Below are positions 1 to 5,813 of a stretch of 9,338 nt of DNA, piece by piece. The stretch's first letter is position 1, and the number at the start of each line of letters is the position of its first letter. The notes beneath the pieces were generated by a model. The model saw only the letters and a program-made list of their open reading frames with translations. It did no database searches and was not told the origin of the DNA. Both the position numbers and the translations under genes were made by a program. This DNA is from Deltaproteobacteria bacterium (GTDB lineage Bacteria > Myxococcota > B64-G9): the NCBI GenBank assembly GCA_030591745.1, contig JAUVAM010000077.1, forward strand, positions 1-9,338, read 5' to 3'.

Positions 1-218
1 ACATGCTCGATGGTCACCAGGTTCTCGATGGCTTCTTGCAGATGGATGCCGGACTCCGCGTCCTCAAGGGCCACCATCGCATCCCTGCGCACGAAGGCCC
101 TGCGGATTTGGTCATGGGAAAACAGCAAGTGAACGCCCCTGCTCCCACTATGCATGATCTGATCAAAAGCCTCTAATGCCTGATCGTTGACCTCGACTTT
201 TGCAACCTTGAAATCCAT
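1..218 (-). CDS. Hypothetical protein, N-terminal part (runs off left edge)
   Basis: An open frame on the minus strand starts with ATG at 218-216 and stays open for 72 codons to the window edge, so the C-terminus is missing. The protein begins MDFKVAKVEVNDQ and is rich in acidic and His residues; no signal peptide or membrane segment is visible. A GGAG lies 14 nt upstream of the ATG (233-236), a rather long spacing. I do not recognise the family. The central stretch with GVHLLFSHDQ and MVALEDAES is faintly like Phd-type antitoxins (a short strand, then an 'LxxxED' stretch), but this is too weak to name it. It lies 31 bp downstream of the tRNA-Arg gene on the same strand and may be reached by transcripts from the tRNA promoter. 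Confidence 0.6.
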   Translation of the reverse strand, partial: MDFKVAKVEVNDQALEAFDQIMHSGSRGVHLLFSHDQIRRAFVRRDAMVALEDAESGIHLQEAIENLVTIEH

Positions 219-235
219 CTATCGCTCACAAACTC

Positions 236-249
236 CAAAAAAAATAAAC
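236..249 (-). terminator. T-rich run after tRNA-Arg
   Basis: Directly after the tRNA 3' end the minus strand reads GTTTATTTTTTTTG. Following the stable tRNA fold, this U-rich tract could end or attenuate tRNA transcription. The SD-like GGAG of the next small gene follows at once, so read-through into that gene is also possible. Confidence 0.4.
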
Positions 250-322
250 GCCCCCGACCCGATTCGAACAGGTGGCCTGCCGCTTAGGAGGCGGCTGCTC
301 TATCCATCTGAGCTACGGGGGC
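250..322 (-). tRNA. tRNA-Arg (anticodon CCT)
   Basis: Read on the minus strand this 73-nt stretch folds into a full cloverleaf. It has a 7-bp acceptor stem (GCCCCCG with CGGGGGC), a D-arm GCTC/GAGC, an anticodon stem GCCGC/GCGGC around the loop CTCCTAA, and a T-arm ACCTG/CGGGT around TTCGAAT. The anticodon is CCT, which reads the arginine codon AGG. The 3' CCA is not encoded (GTT follows), so it must be added by a nucleotidyltransferase. A T-rich run follows directly downstream and may end the transcript. A clear promoter lies just upstream. Confidence 0.97.
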
Positions 323-336
323 CCAGTATCTCGGGC

Positions 337-365
337 ACAATAAGTGCTCAACTGGGCCATGTCAA
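337..365 (-). promoter_or_regulatory. Promoter of tRNA-Arg
   Basis: The minus strand carries a perfect -35 box TTGACA (365-360), a 17-bp spacer, and a -10 box TATTGT (342-337), 14 bp before the mature tRNA 5' end at 322. Spacing and position fit a housekeeping sigma-70 promoter. The -35 box lies inside the left copy of the 25-bp direct repeat (354-378). Confidence 0.7.
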
Positions 366-378
366 GAGAGCCAAAAGC
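354..378. repeat. 25-bp direct repeat, left copy
   Basis: This is identical over all 25 positions to 1827-1851, in the same orientation. It begins GGGCCATGTCAAGAGAG and ends AAAAGC on the plus strand. The two copies bracket the transposase segment. On the minus strand this copy holds the TTGACA of the tRNA promoter. Confidence 0.9.
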
Positions 379-391
379 TAACAAGGTGCCA
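377..391 (+). repeat. Imperfect terminal inverted repeat, left end
   Basis: GCTAACAAGGTGCCA here matches the reverse complement of 1802-1816 (GCTAACGGGGTGCCA) at 13 of 15 positions, with weaker similarity continuing inwards (CGA, then GT). It starts at the inner edge of the left 25-bp repeat. Together the two ends suggest a discrete element of about 1.45 kb. Confidence 0.5.
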
Positions 392-503
392 TACGAGTCG
401 TAGTATCACGCTTTGTCTCACTCCTTCATCTTCCCAAAACCCTCTGATCCCAGGTGCCAAGAGTACCCCAAAGAGGAAAAACTTCGTCAGGCAAGAAGGG
501 AAA

Positions 504-538
504 GGCGAAAACCATCGCCGCTGCTTCTTTTTCTTTTT
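504..538 (+). terminator. Hairpin plus T-tract, plus strand, no gene upstream
   Basis: GGCGA (504-508) pairs with TCGCC (515-519) around a 6-nt loop, followed by a T-rich tract TTCTTTTTCTTTTT (525-538). The form is that of a weak intrinsic terminator for plus-strand transcription, but I see no plus-strand gene before it in 379-503. Confidence 0.3.
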
Positions 539-559
539 GATGCTGAGATGCAGGCAGGT

Positions 560-584
560 GCCCTTCCTGCCTCGAAGGGCTTTT
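560..584 (+). terminator. Hairpin plus T-tract, plus strand
   Basis: GCCCTTC (560-566) and GAAGGGC (574-580) form a 7-bp stem around a 7-nt loop, followed by TTTT. It lies just beyond the 3' end of the minus-strand transposase gene but has the T-tract for plus-strand transcripts. In the minus direction no T-tract follows, so it would not stop transposase transcripts heading for the tRNA. The rest of 379-636 holds no convincing gene. Confidence 0.4.
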
Positions 585-636
585 CAAATTGGGTTGTCTT
601 GAGCAGTGCTGATTCGCTCGGAGGCTCGTCGCTCAG

Positions 637-1575
637 TTAGCCAGGCGGCCCGACTCCCCCGATTCCAGAGAACGCAAGAGGCGGCGGGAAGCAATTTTCG
701 GGAAACCGCACAGCCTGCTCCCCAGCTCTCAGGCGTTTGGATGCTTGCTTGTACAGGGCGGTGAACCAACGGAAGTCGTCCCGGTAGCGCCTTCGCTCTT
801 CCGGGTCGGAGCAGTGGCACAAAGGAGCCGGGCTCCTCTTCACCTTAAGCGGTTTGCGATGGGGGGATTGGGCCAAGACCTTCTTGGCACCCATCACCCG
901 ACGTCCGGCCCGGATCAATTGCTGGCTGGTGTGCTGCTCGATGTCCCGGATCATGGCGCGGTACTGGGCCCGCTGCTGACCGGTGCTTAGGTCCGCGAAG
1001 CAAGGCAATGGACTGAGAGGAATCTCATACTTGGTGCCGAAATCGGTTCTCGATACTGGCTGTCCTGCCCGGCCGGCCTCGTATTGCTTTGTCCGATTAT
1101 ACCAAATTCCCTGCATTGTTTTCCCACGGGTTACCGCATCTACGCAATTGACCCCAGGCCAATCGCTCGGCCGCATCACCAAGCCTTCCTTGCATCCATG
1201 GGAAAGCAGGTAGATCGCTCTATTGATCAGTTTGGCATCATCAAGGATCTCGAAGGCACTGTATCGTCTACCCCAGAACTTTTCTTTCCACTGGTGAAGC
1301 AAACCAGCCTCCCTGGCGATGTTGGAGTTAACGTGGCGCATGAAGTCGGACAAAAGCTTGAGACTCTCCGTGGTGATAATCATGTGGATGTGGTTCGAAG
1401 CGACCACCACCAGATGGAGCATGACCGGGTAGCGCTGGAGGGCTCTTCCGAGGATGCCCAAAATGATGGCGTTGAGCTCCTTGGATGGTCTCAGCAGCAG
1501 CCTGCCTTGAAGGGTACGTGTTGTGATCTCGAAGGTGCCTTTGGATTGACGCATGAATCGTAGTTTTCTGGCCAT
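637..1575 (-). CDS. Y1/REP-associated (RAYT-like) HUH transposase
   Basis: Single-strand DNA transposase of the IS200-like / REP-associated tyrosine transposase family, which cuts and joins single strands through a tyrosine. Residue numbers below count from the upstream ATG pair at 1617. The HUH motif is His76-Ile-His78 in SNHIHMIIT. A WKEKFWGRRYSAFEI stretch and the helix RAIYLLSHGCKEGLV follow, corresponding to the 'YIxxNPVxAGLV' helix of the family, so Tyr136 is the likely nucleophile (Tyr119 is the alternative). A WPGV stretch at 153-156 is also typical. The Arg/Lys-rich C-terminal tail of about 160 residues is longer than in compact Y1 enzymes. I chose the ATG at 1575 because the protein then begins MARKLRF, as many relatives do; neither start has a good SD. 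No frameshift or stop is visible, so the gene may be active. It is transcribed towards the tRNA. Confidence 0.85.
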   Translation of the reverse strand: MARKLRFMRQSKGTFEITTRTLQGRLLLRPSKELNAIILGILGRALQRYPVMLHLVVVASNHIHMIITTESLKLLSDFMRHVNSNIAREAGLLHQWKEKFWGRRYSAFEILDDAKLINRAIYLLSHGCKEGLVMRPSDWPGVNCVDAVTRGKTMQGIWYNRTKQYEAGRAGQPVSRTDFGTKYEIPLSPLPCFADLSTGQQRAQYRAMIRDIEQHTSQQLIRAGRRVMGAKKVLAQSPHRKPLKVKRSPAPLCHCSDPEERRRYRDDFRWFTALYKQASKRLRAGEQAVRFPENCFPPPLAFSGIGGVGPPG

Positions 1576-1711
1576 GCAGATACGTAGAAGCAAGTCCTGT
1601 ACCACAAAAGACATCATTGCTGCTTTGGCGAGAAACCGTATGAATTGCTGAAGGAAACTGCTTTCACGTTGGGGTAGCCAGGAAGAGAGCTGAGCTTAAC
1701 ATGTTCCGGTT

Positions 1712-1741
1712 TCGGTCACAGCGTGGCTGATTCTCGGTCAC
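1712..1741. repeat. Paired TCGGTCAC repeats
   Basis: TCGGTCAC occurs at 1712-1719 and 1734-1741, 22 bp apart, each preceded by a T/C-rich stretch (GGTTTCGGTCAC and ATTCTCGGTCAC). Evenly spaced end repeats of this style occur in IS21-family termini, so this may be a relic of another element. No istA or istB remnant is present. Confidence 0.35.
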
Positions 1742-1743
1742 CT

Positions 1744-1811
1744 ACTATTCGCCCAAACTATTCGCCTGGCACCCCGCCAGCACCCCGCCAAACTATTCGC
1801 CTGGCACCCCG
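1744..1811. repeat. Short tandem repeat cluster beside the transposase gene
   Basis: A 24-bp unit starting CCAAACTATTCGCC and ending GGCACCCCG occurs perfectly at 1753-1776 and 1788-1811, 35 bp apart. The core ACTATTCGCC occurs a third time at 1744-1753. CACCCCGCCA is also repeated between them, and GTTAGCC is doubled just beyond (1811-1817, 1820-1826). Each unit has a small imperfect dyad (GCCA...TGGC). Clustered units next to a RAYT gene fit REP-like sequences, the usual substrates of such enzymes. Confidence 0.65.
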
Positions 1812-1816
1812 TTAGC
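1802..1816 (-). repeat. Imperfect terminal inverted repeat, right end
   Basis: The reverse complement, GCTAACGGGGTGCCA, matches the left end at 377-391 at 13 of 15 positions. A second, partial copy of the outer part (GGCTAACGGGG) follows outwards up to the right 25-bp repeat, so this end looks duplicated. Confidence 0.5.
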
Positions 1817-1826
1817 CCCGTTAGCC

Positions 1827-1851
1827 GGGCCATGTCAAGAGAGCCAAAAGC
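1827..1851. repeat. 25-bp direct repeat, right copy
   Basis: Identical to 354-378. On the minus strand it also carries TTGACA, but no -10 box stands 17 bp further on, so here the sequence is probably not a promoter. Its AAAAGC end abuts the operon terminator and supplies part of its T-tract. Confidence 0.9.
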
Positions 1852-1885
1852 AAACGGGGCGGCCCCGAGAAGCAGGACCGCCCCG
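1844..1885 (-). terminator. Terminator of the sigma/lipoprotein operon
   Basis: On the minus strand CGGGGCGG (1885-1878) pairs with CCGCCCCG (1862-1855) around a 15-nt loop, followed by TTTGCTTTT. It stands 27 bp after the stop codon of the last lipoprotein gene. The stem is strong and the T-tract moderate. Confidence 0.7.
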
Positions 1886-1911
1886 AAATATGAGGTAGAG
1901 AAGTCAGCGCA

Positions 1912-3012
1912 TCAATCGAAGGCAGTCCGAATGGCCTCGTAGTCGATGTCTTCAATGACGACGGCTTCGGGGAGGAAGCAAGCGCTGGCGGGTCCGTCTT
2001 CGAAGTCCGCCGGGGGGTCGATGCCCTCGGTTACCCAGTGGAAGTAGGATTGCAGGAGGTCCACGCCCCAGCATTGGGTGTTGGTTGCGCTGCCTTCGCC
2101 CAGATCTCCGCCGCTGACCACCGCGTCTGAGCGGCCTTGGCCCTGGTACCAGGCGGTGCTTACATGCAGATGTTCGAGGGCTTCGCCGCCCTCTTCGTCC
2201 ACGTTGCCGTCCGCATCGAATTCCAGAACGGTCCAGCCTTCCACCGAGCGGCCGTACAAATATGTGCTGTCGGTCACGTAGGTCTGTTCTTCGTCACCCC
2301 AAAGACCCTCCCCCACGGCGGCCACAAGATGGCCCTCGGGATTTTGGATATAGATGAAGCTGACCACACCCACGTCGTCTTCGCTTGGGTCAAAGCTGCG
2401 GATCGCATCGAAATCCAGTTGTACCAAGCCATGACGACCCTCGAAGCCGGCTTCAAAGGGCTTGGCCCCACCCACGAGGAAAGGAACCCAGGCATCATCA
2501 CCGGATCCTTCGGGACGCCCGGCGATGAAGTAGAGGTAGGTCGAGCGGCCGTCTTCTTCGTCCACGCCACGCCAGACATGCAGCAAGTACTCAAGATTTT
2601 TTCCCTCATCGTCGCCAAAGGGGCCCCATGTCGCCCTGGCGTTGTAGTGGAACTCTTCACCTGGATCCCCGATGACGCCGGTCTCTTCCACTGCCTGGGT
2701 GGGCGGGAAGCGGGTGATGAACCAGACCACCTCAAGAATATTGCGAGCGTGATAATTAATCGCTAAGGCCACCCCCAAGCTCAGGTCATGCAGGTTTGCC
2801 CGCTCGCCCACAAGAGACTGCTTCATGCTGGCCAGGCCCTGGCTCATCTGGCCGTCATCGGCCGTGGTGAGCATCAAAACATCCTCTTCCGGAAAGGCTT
2901 CCATGAAGGCTTTTCCTGAAGCAATGTCGTCAGTGGGAGCGCAGCCGATTTGACACAGGCCAAACGAAGCAAAGCACATCGCCAAGCCAAGGAATAATTT
3001 GTTCGATTTCAT
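1912..3012 (-). CDS. Putative lipoprotein, paralogue of the upstream gene
   Basis: A 366-residue exported protein of unknown function. The start at 3012 is set by a strong SD (AGGAGG, 7 nt upstream) and by a signal peptide right after it (MKSNKLFLGLAMCF...). An in-frame ATG at 3075 would hide the signal peptide and lacks such an SD. The signal ends in QIGC (Cys24), a lipobox with an unusual Gln at -3, so lipidation is less certain than for its neighbour. The mature part is acidic and rich in Trp, Tyr and Phe, predicted mostly beta. It shares with the upstream protein a segment of the form LEVVxxITxxPPTQ (94-106), WGPF followed by DD (129-135), an ATYLY-like STYLY stretch, and a C-terminal GQG...SGGDL...CW block. 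It is separated from the upstream gene by 120 bp with a CRP-like dyad, so it may have its own control. Confidence 0.85.
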   Translation of the reverse strand: MKSNKLFLGLAMCFASFGLCQIGCAPTDDIASGKAFMEAFPEEDVLMLTTADDGQMSQGLASMKQSLVGERANLHDLSLGVALAINYHARNILEVVWFITRFPPTQAVEETGVIGDPGEEFHYNARATWGPFGDDEGKNLEYLLHVWRGVDEEDGRSTYLYFIAGRPEGSGDDAWVPFLVGGAKPFEAGFEGRHGLVQLDFDAIRSFDPSEDDVGVVSFIYIQNPEGHLVAAVGEGLWGDEEQTYVTDSTYLYGRSVEGWTVLEFDADGNVDEEGGEALEHLHVSTAWYQGQGRSDAVVSGGDLGEGSATNTQCWGVDLLQSYFHWVTEGIDPPADFEDGPASACFLPEAVVIEDIDYEAIRTAFD

Positions 3013-3116
3013 TGAAAGCCTCCTGAAACAAAAAGGGGTTGGGGTGATGTCATCGTCTTTCTGCTCTTTGGACACCGCCCAAGCCTCTGGAAGAAAACAA
3101 AAGATCCAAATATTTG

Positions 3117-3132
3117 CGTGATCCGGATCACA
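3117..3132 (-). promoter_or_regulatory. CRP-like 16-bp dyad
   Basis: TGTGATCCGGATCACG on the minus strand contains a perfect 14-bp palindrome (3118-3131) and matches the CRP consensus TGTGA-N6-TCACA at 9 of 10 fixed positions. It abuts the stop codon of the upstream lipoprotein gene and stands about 105 bp before the next start. It may be an operator for a CRP/FNR-family regulator acting on the last gene; I could not identify -35/-10 boxes with confidence. Confidence 0.4.
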
Positions 3133-4179
3133 TCAGTCCAAGACCGGACAGCTGGCCGAGTCTCCTTCTTCAGGAGCCAGATCGTGAGAATCCTTGTAGT
3201 ACACGCGGGCATGTTCCGCATCCCAGCATTCGCTCAGTTCGATAAACAAGGCACCGAAATCACCCTCCGAAAGAGAAACCGCAGCTTGGCCTTGGCCCTC
3301 CTCGTCCCAGCGCACCTCGATCGCCACCCGCTCAAGCTCGGTGCTGCCGGCCGGCTCACCATTCACATCGGCGAAGAAGAGAAAATCAAAGCGCCTTTCG
3401 GCCGAGCTCTCGATGTAGAGATAGGTGGCGTTGGTGGCCTGGGCAAAATCCCCATGCTCTTCGATCTGATCGAGGGTGAAAAAATCATCGAAGACAATTT
3501 GTAGACTCGTCTTGCCCGAAGGATTGTCGGCATCGGGTGAAGTATCAAAGCCCACACTGGCCAGGCCCCGCTCCCCTGTCTGGCTATAGCGTGCGCAGGC
3601 ATCCAAGTCGATGGTCAGGTTCCCCAGGCCACGACGAAGCCCGTCCCCACTGGGCTCCACCTGCCCGAAAACACAGTTCGACCAGCCCTCGTCAAAGGTG
3701 AAATCATCCCGACGCCGACTGTCTCGCACCTGATAGAACAGACCAAATACCGCGGAAGCAGGCTGCCGGGTCATGACGAAGCGGACATCCGTGTTCTCGG
3801 CATCATCGGCCTGCCAGGGGCCCCAGACCCTTCGTTCCGCGCTCCTTTGGGTGGGAGGTATCTGCTGGGTTATCCAATCCACCACATCGAGAAAACCAAA
3901 GACGCCCCGGTTGATCCCGCCGGAAACCAAACTAGCATACAGATAGTATGTCGCCTGCTCGCCCAGCAAGGCGTCTTCGCGAATAGTCAAGCTGCTTTCT
4001 GCCTGAGTGATCGCATCTTGTCGCGGCCTCGTATCGGCCACGCGCAACTCCAAGCTGCCCCGGGAAGGAATGGCCCGCAAGAAGGCCAAATCTTCGGACA
4101 GGTCTTGGTTGGAATAGTCTCCACAGGAAATCAGCATGGTCCACACCAGACCTGCGAGTATCGCTTTTGCATTCTTCAT
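3133..4179 (-). CDS. Putative lipoprotein
   Basis: A 348-residue lipoprotein of unknown function. Two ATG codons stand in tandem (4182 and 4179). GAGGAG (4192-4187) lies 4 nt before the first and 7 nt before the second, so 4179 is favoured. A signal peptide ends in the good lipobox LISC (Cys19), so the mature protein should be lipidated and membrane-anchored. It is acidic, Trp- and Phe-rich and probably beta-structured. FLDVVDWITQQIPPTQ (96-111) followed by VWGPW (118-122) matches the same order of motifs in the downstream protein, as do NATYLY and the C-terminal GQG...CW region, so the two are old tandem paralogues. The SD overlaps the TGA stop of the caspase gene, which indicates translational coupling with it. 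Confidence 0.85.
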   Translation of the reverse strand: MKNAKAILAGLVWTMLISCGDYSNQDLSEDLAFLRAIPSRGSLELRVADTRPRQDAITQAESSLTIREDALLGEQATYYLYASLVSGGINRGVFGFLDVVDWITQQIPPTQRSAERRVWGPWQADDAENTDVRFVMTRQPASAVFGLFYQVRDSRRRDDFTFDEGWSNCVFGQVEPSGDGLRRGLGNLTIDLDACARYSQTGERGLASVGFDTSPDADNPSGKTSLQIVFDDFFTLDQIEEHGDFAQATNATYLYIESSAERRFDFLFFADVNGEPAGSTELERVAIEVRWDEEGQGQAAVSLSEGDFGALFIELSECWDAEHARVYYKDSHDLAPEEGDSASCPVLD

Positions 4180-4190
4180 CATGCGTCTCC

Positions 4191-5813
4191 TCAGTGCCGG
4201 TATGCCAAGCCCAGGTAGACCCCGCCAAATCCCAGGCTCGCGTCCTCATCCATGTTGTAATACAGATAGTGCAGTCGCCCTTCGGCGAAGAGATCGAAAT
4301 CACCCAGATGAATCACGGCCCCCGCGGTCATCCCCGGACAAATGGTGCCAAAAGTCTGCGCCGGTCGCCCTTCGAAGGGCTCCCCGAAGGAGCGGCTGGC
4401 CATGAGGAAACTCAAGCGGGGCCCCGCATAGAGTCCAATTCTTCGCCAATCAAGGTGGTAGTTTACCGACAGCCCCAAAAGAAAACGGGAAAACTCGGTC
4501 TCCACGTCTTCGGTAAAACCCAAATCCGTCTCAATGTGGGTATCTGCTTGACCCGCCGCCAACAAAAGGTCCAAGGCCAAAGACCAGTTGCGCCCAAGCA
4601 AATCGAGGAACTCAACTTGCATGCCGCCTTGCCATGCGTCGTAAAATAAATCCTCGCGCGTCGGCGCGTCAAAAAAGATTTCCGTGCCGAATCGGAAGGA
4701 ATAAGCGACCCGCCAATCCCGCGTCTTCAGAACCACCAGCCCCTTGGTCAAATCGTCCTCGAAGGCAGTAGGATGCAGGTCCTTGTCGTGGATCGACAAA
4801 TGCTCTTGGGCTCTGAGCTCCAGTTGCCCAATGAGCAAATCGCGCGTTCGGCGTTTCTTGACGATATAGCGCCCCGGCAAAAGTGCGATGGACTGACGCC
4901 CCCCTGCTTTCTTCTCCACTTCGGCGGCGATCCGCTCTTTCTCCAAATCGTAAACCAGGTAACTTCCAGCTTGATCTTCAGCAAAGACCAGCCCACTGGG
5001 CGATCCACTTGCGCGCGTCAAGATAATCTCGCCCCGGCCACTAAGTTTGTAGCCATAAGTCGGATGCTGGGTGCCGGCCCGGCTGGAGGCCGTTCGATTC
5101 ACGGTGCGATTGTAGGCAAACTCATAAATCTCCTTGAGCGACACCGACCCATCACCCGAGCTATCGGCGGAGCCCCGAAGACCGCTGACCAGGTAATGCG
5201 TAAAAAAAGAACCACCGATCTCATCCGACTCCTGAGAACTTTCCCGGGCCGAGCTGGAGGTCATGATGATGTGCCCGCTGGTGTGTTGCTCAAGCTCCAG
5301 CAAACTGGGCAAAAGAGCGCCGCCCTTCAGCCGCGTCATCTCCCCGGACTGACAAGAATCGATAAAGCCGATTCGCACATCAGCCGGCGAGTGCTCCAAC
5401 CATCGACTGATCTCGGCCATGTCCAGCTCTTCCGCGCCCAGACGCAAGGCACCGTCTTTGGCATGCCCCGAGTAGAAAAAAACCAACAACACCCTTCCGC
5501 CATCTTCTCGCCTGTGCCGAATTTTCCTATCCAATCGACGAAAAGCCGCACGCAAACTCTCGGCATCCGGTGCGATCAACAAATGGGCCTGTTTCTCGGA
5601 GATTCCACCCAGTTCGACAAAGACATCCCGGACCTTCTCTGCATCCCGCTCGGCGTAACGCAAACGCTCCAAATCCGCACCGCCGTCGTTGCGCCCCACC
5701 ATCAGACCCATGATCTCCAGTTGACCCGGTGCCCACTCGGCCCGCAGGTCGGCTTGGGGACCCAGCCACAAAAACAGGGACAAGGCCAAGCTCGTTTTGA
5801 ATAATCGGCTCAC
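4191..5813 (-). CDS. Exported caspase-fold protein with C-terminal beta-barrel-like domain
   Basis: Probable cysteine protease of the caspase/metacaspase-like family (peptidase C14), 540 residues. A signal peptide (about 1-25, ending LRAEW) sends it to the periplasm or beyond. The caspase fold spans about 32-265. The catalytic dyad looks intact: His117 in FFYSGH and Cys154 in FIDSCQSG. D218-E229 (DSSGDGSVSLKE) fits a 12-residue EF-hand loop, suggesting Ca2+ binding, as known for many metacaspases. Residues 275-345 resemble a small beta-sandwich/PEGA-like linker (LLPGRYIVKKR). From about 366 to the end, alternating aromatic/Gly strands (YSFRFGTEIFF, IGLYAGPRLSF, LFAEGRLHYLYY, GVYLGLAYRH) look like a small outer-membrane barrel. 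The start is GTG at 5813, overlapping the anti-sigma stop by 4 bp (GTGA), with AAGGAG upstream. What it cleaves is unknown. Confidence 0.88.
   Translation of the reverse strand: MSRLFKTSLALSLFLWLGPQADLRAEWAPGQLEIMGLMVGRNDGGADLERLRYAERDAEKVRDVFVELGGISEKQAHLLIAPDAESLRAAFRRLDRKIRHRREDGGRVLLVFFYSGHAKDGALRLGAEELDMAEISRWLEHSPADVRIGFIDSCQSGEMTRLKGGALLPSLLELEQHTSGHIIMTSSSARESSQESDEIGGSFFTHYLVSGLRGSADSSGDGSVSLKEIYEFAYNRTVNRTASSRAGTQHPTYGYKLSGRGEIILTRASGSPSGLVFAEDQAGSYLVYDLEKERIAAEVEKKAGGRQSIALLPGRYIVKKRRTRDLLIGQLELRAQEHLSIHDKDLHPTAFEDDLTKGLVVLKTRDWRVAYSFRFGTEIFFDAPTREDLFYDAWQGGMQVEFLDLLGRNWSLALDLLLAAGQADTHIETDLGFTEDVETEFSRFLLGLSVNYHLDWRRIGLYAGPRLSFLMASRSFGEPFEGRPAQTFGTICPGMTAGAVIHLGDFDLFAEGRLHYLYYNMDEDASLGFGGVYLGLAYRH

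Larger units (their letters stand above)
379..1826 (-). mobile_element. Probable RAYT-type insertion segment
   Basis: This segment is bounded by two perfect 25-bp direct repeats and by short imperfect inverted ends (377-391 and 1802-1816). It carries a single gene, a Y1/REP-type transposase on the minus strand, with clustered short repeats behind its promoter side (1744-1826). It sits between the terminator of the lipoprotein operon and the promoter of tRNA-Arg, both intact, as expected for an insertion into a spacer. Classical Y1 elements make no target duplication and have no inverted ends, so the exact borders and mechanism are open. Confidence 0.5.
1618..1911. other. Intergenic spacer with repeats, no gene
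   Basis: No convincing coding sequence occurs here. The stretch holds two TCGGTCAC copies, a short tandem repeat cluster, the right copy of the 25-bp repeat and the terminator of the lipoprotein operon. The transposase promoter should lie at its left end, but I cannot point to convincing boxes. Confidence 0.6.

Noticed and set aside
250..378. Integrase attachment site at the tRNA
   Set aside because: The 25-bp repeat lies upstream of the tRNA 5' end, not at the 3' end, and no integrase is present in the window.
413..640. Open frame of 75 codons on the plus strand
   Set aside because: It has no SD, low-complexity composition, and runs through two terminator-like hairpins.
1084..1563. Open frame of 159 codons on the plus strand
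   Set aside because: It is a shadow of the transposase gene, whose minus-strand frame has the HUH motif.
1744..1826. CRISPR-like repeats
   Set aside because: There are only two full copies with an 11-bp interval, the interval itself shares sequence with the repeats, and no cas gene is near.
2137..2766. Open frame of 209 codons on the plus strand
   Set aside because: It is antisense to the lipoprotein gene, with no SD and no domain; the minus-strand gene has a signal peptide and a strong SD.
3013..3075. Upstream ATG (3075) for the last lipoprotein
   Set aside because: It would put 21 charged residues before the signal peptide and lacks an SD as good as the one at 3012.
4773..5804. Long open frame (343 codons) on the plus strand
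   Set aside because: It lies wholly antisense to the caspase-fold gene, has no recognisable domain, and its composition is what the codon bias of the real gene produces on the opposite strand.
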